Assembly: GCF_028769735.1 (NCBI RefSeq)
Contig: NW_026992296.1
Span: forward strand, 1-64,000
Direction of reading: 5' to 3'
Source: Zonotrichia leucophrys gambelii
Taxonomy: Eukaryota; Chordata; Aves; Passeriformes; Passerellidae
DNA: 64,000 nt
Made by a program: the position numbers and the translations under genes. A model generated the notes under the pieces. That model was not told where the DNA came from. It saw nothing but the letters and a program-made list of their open reading frames with translations, and made no database searches. Below, in pieces: positions 63,255 through 64,000 of the stretch; the stretch's first letter is position 1, and each line of letters opens with the position of its first letter.

Positions 63255-63257
63255 AAA

Positions 63258-63640
63258 TGTTTTGCGGAGAAAAGAAGAAACCTCACAACTTTATAAAAGT
63301 TGTAAAGCTCGGTATGCTTTTATTACGATGCGCGCCGGACGCAAGCTTCTCCAAAAGGGCATGCGTACTCCTGAAGATTTCAGACTTCCTTTTATCTCCC
63401 TTCTAAATGCATATGCATACAGTTTCACAATAAGTTCATACATATTCATCTTGCATGACACTTAGCACCAGTTCTTCTTTATCAAAGGAATTTCTAGGTT
63501 GGAGCAAATTGACTTCGTAGTCTTTTTTGTTTTTCTTTCTCTGTCTCGGCATGCGAGTTTTTCTTTCAGCTTTGGCCGTTTGACTTTTCACTGTTGTCAG
63601 ACACTTCACTTAATTCAGGACGGATCCCTACTCTGTCTCA
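63258..63640 (-). repeat. P11 5' LTR (family c)
   Basis: 383 bp; the minus strand runs TGAGACAGAGTAGGG...CCGCAAAACA. It carries CGTAATAAAAGC near 63318. Relative to the 3' LTR it lacks about 15 bp (CTTGCTGTCTCAG region near 63545). Confidence 0.92.
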
Positions 63641-63685
63641 TGTTACTTCTACTCCTGCCAACCTCTGGGGGGTGCGTATTGGGAC

Positions 63686-63692
63686 GGATTTT
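63686..63692 (+). promoter_or_regulatory. Candidate pro-pol -1 frameshift site GGATTTT
   Basis: G GAT TTT directly precedes the protease stop TAA (63693-63695), in phase with the protease frame; the -1 frame leads into RT. The betaretroviral pro-pol site in mouse mammary tumour virus is GGATTTA, one base different. The phase on the right side assumes one TGTT copy was the original target. Confidence 0.5.
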
Positions 63693-63693
63693 T

Positions 63694-64000
63694 AATGGGG
63701 GCCACTGCAGTGAAGGGCGCAGAGTGTCCTACGCCTCCTATACGGTGGCTGGTGGACAAACCCGTTTGGGAGAAGCAGTGGTCCCTCACTGATGATAAAT
63801 TAGTTGCCCTTCGGAATTTGGTGCAGGAGCTGTTGGACCAGGGTCATCTGGAGCCTTCTGACAGTCCTTGGAACATTCCTGTCTTCTGTATCAGAAAGAA
63901 ATCTGGGAAATGGAGGTTGTTGCAAGACCTCCGGAAGGCAAATGCCGTGATGGAAAGCATGGGACCATTGCAGGCGGGCATGCCATCGCCCACCATGCTT
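63694..64000 (+). CDS. P10 reverse transcriptase N-terminus (class II), runs off the window
   Basis: Open frame with [60 protein letters not shown] and AGMPSPTML, the N-terminal fingers of betaretroviral RT. It is similar to P9 RT at 55761 (VWVKQWPLS, HIEETSSCWNSPVFVIKK). No stop is seen before the window ends. The catalytic YMDD lies beyond the edge. Confidence 0.88.

Larger units (their letters stand above)
59634..63640 (-). mobile_element. P11: env-only provirus with family-c LTRs, TSD TGTT
   Basis: Minus-strand element with LTRs of 392 and 383 bp flanked by TGTT on both sides (59630-59633, 63641-63644). Interior order on the minus strand: PBS, leader, broken env, PPT. gag and pol are absent. 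By eye the LTRs differ at roughly 15-20 positions plus a deletion of about 15 bp. It splits the P10 protease. Confidence 0.92.

Noticed and set aside
1..64000. CRISPR arrays, bacterial operons, host tRNA or rRNA genes
   Set aside because: The sequence is vertebrate retroelement DNA. tRNA-like 18-mers seen are retroviral primer binding sites, and the repeats are LTRs and microsatellites.

Overview
This window holds no recognisable host gene. It is about 64 kb of endogenous retroviruses (ERVs) inserted into one another on both strands. The host is most likely a bird, probably a songbird. The evidence is an Env transmembrane subunit close to the avian alpharetrovirus type (GCEDFEGMCC followed by an NLSDHSES stretch), a tRNA-Trp-type primer binding site, and a mix of class I, II and III ERVs with many 200-900 bp solo LTRs. 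This density without genes would fit a W chromosome or an unplaced repeat-rich scaffold; that is inference.

Layout. 1-5679: a class II (betaretrovirus-like) provirus on the minus strand (P1; matrix, capsid, broken zinc knuckle, dUTPase remnant). Its gag is interrupted by a solo LTR that itself carries another solo LTR; a further solo LTR separates leader from gag. P1's 5' LTR lies against the integrase end of a class I provirus on the minus strand (P2, 5680-11661; gag-pro-pol, tRNA-Trp-type PBS). P2 abuts the reverse transcriptase relic of a plus-strand class I element (P3) whose env and 3' LTR may be those at 25057-26619. Between them sits P4 (13112-24252, minus), a complete gag-pro-pol-env provirus of class III (ERV-L/S-like) flanked by the 5-bp duplication TGCAG.

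26620-45000 is older: a gutted class I pol (P5), class I env copies on both strands (P6, P12), and solo LTRs, several with target site duplications (TSDs) and several nested two or three deep. 45005-49905 is a class I plus-strand provirus (P7; leader, gag, pro, pol). 50126-52156 is the env end of an alpharetrovirus-like minus element (P8). 52180-56210 is a class II minus provirus (P9) with near-intact protease, RT-RNase H and integrase but a gutted env. At 56219 a plus-strand class II provirus (P10) starts head to head with P9. It has a gag frame of over 800 codons, a GGGAAAC frameshift heptamer, dUTPase-protease and the start of pol, and is split by an env-only provirus (P11, 59634-63640) with TSD TGTT.

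Most notable: (1) the gag-pol junction of P4, where gag, protease and RT share one frame but are separated by an 87-bp tandem repeat carrying a Gln-stop motif up to twice per unit; (2) P4's two LTRs are strongly divergent although its ORFs are long and its TSD is exact; (3) both class II proteases have Asn for the catalytic Asp; (4) P11 looks like a retroelement lacking gag and pol that moved after its env had decayed. All coordinates and motifs were read by eye; no database search was run.
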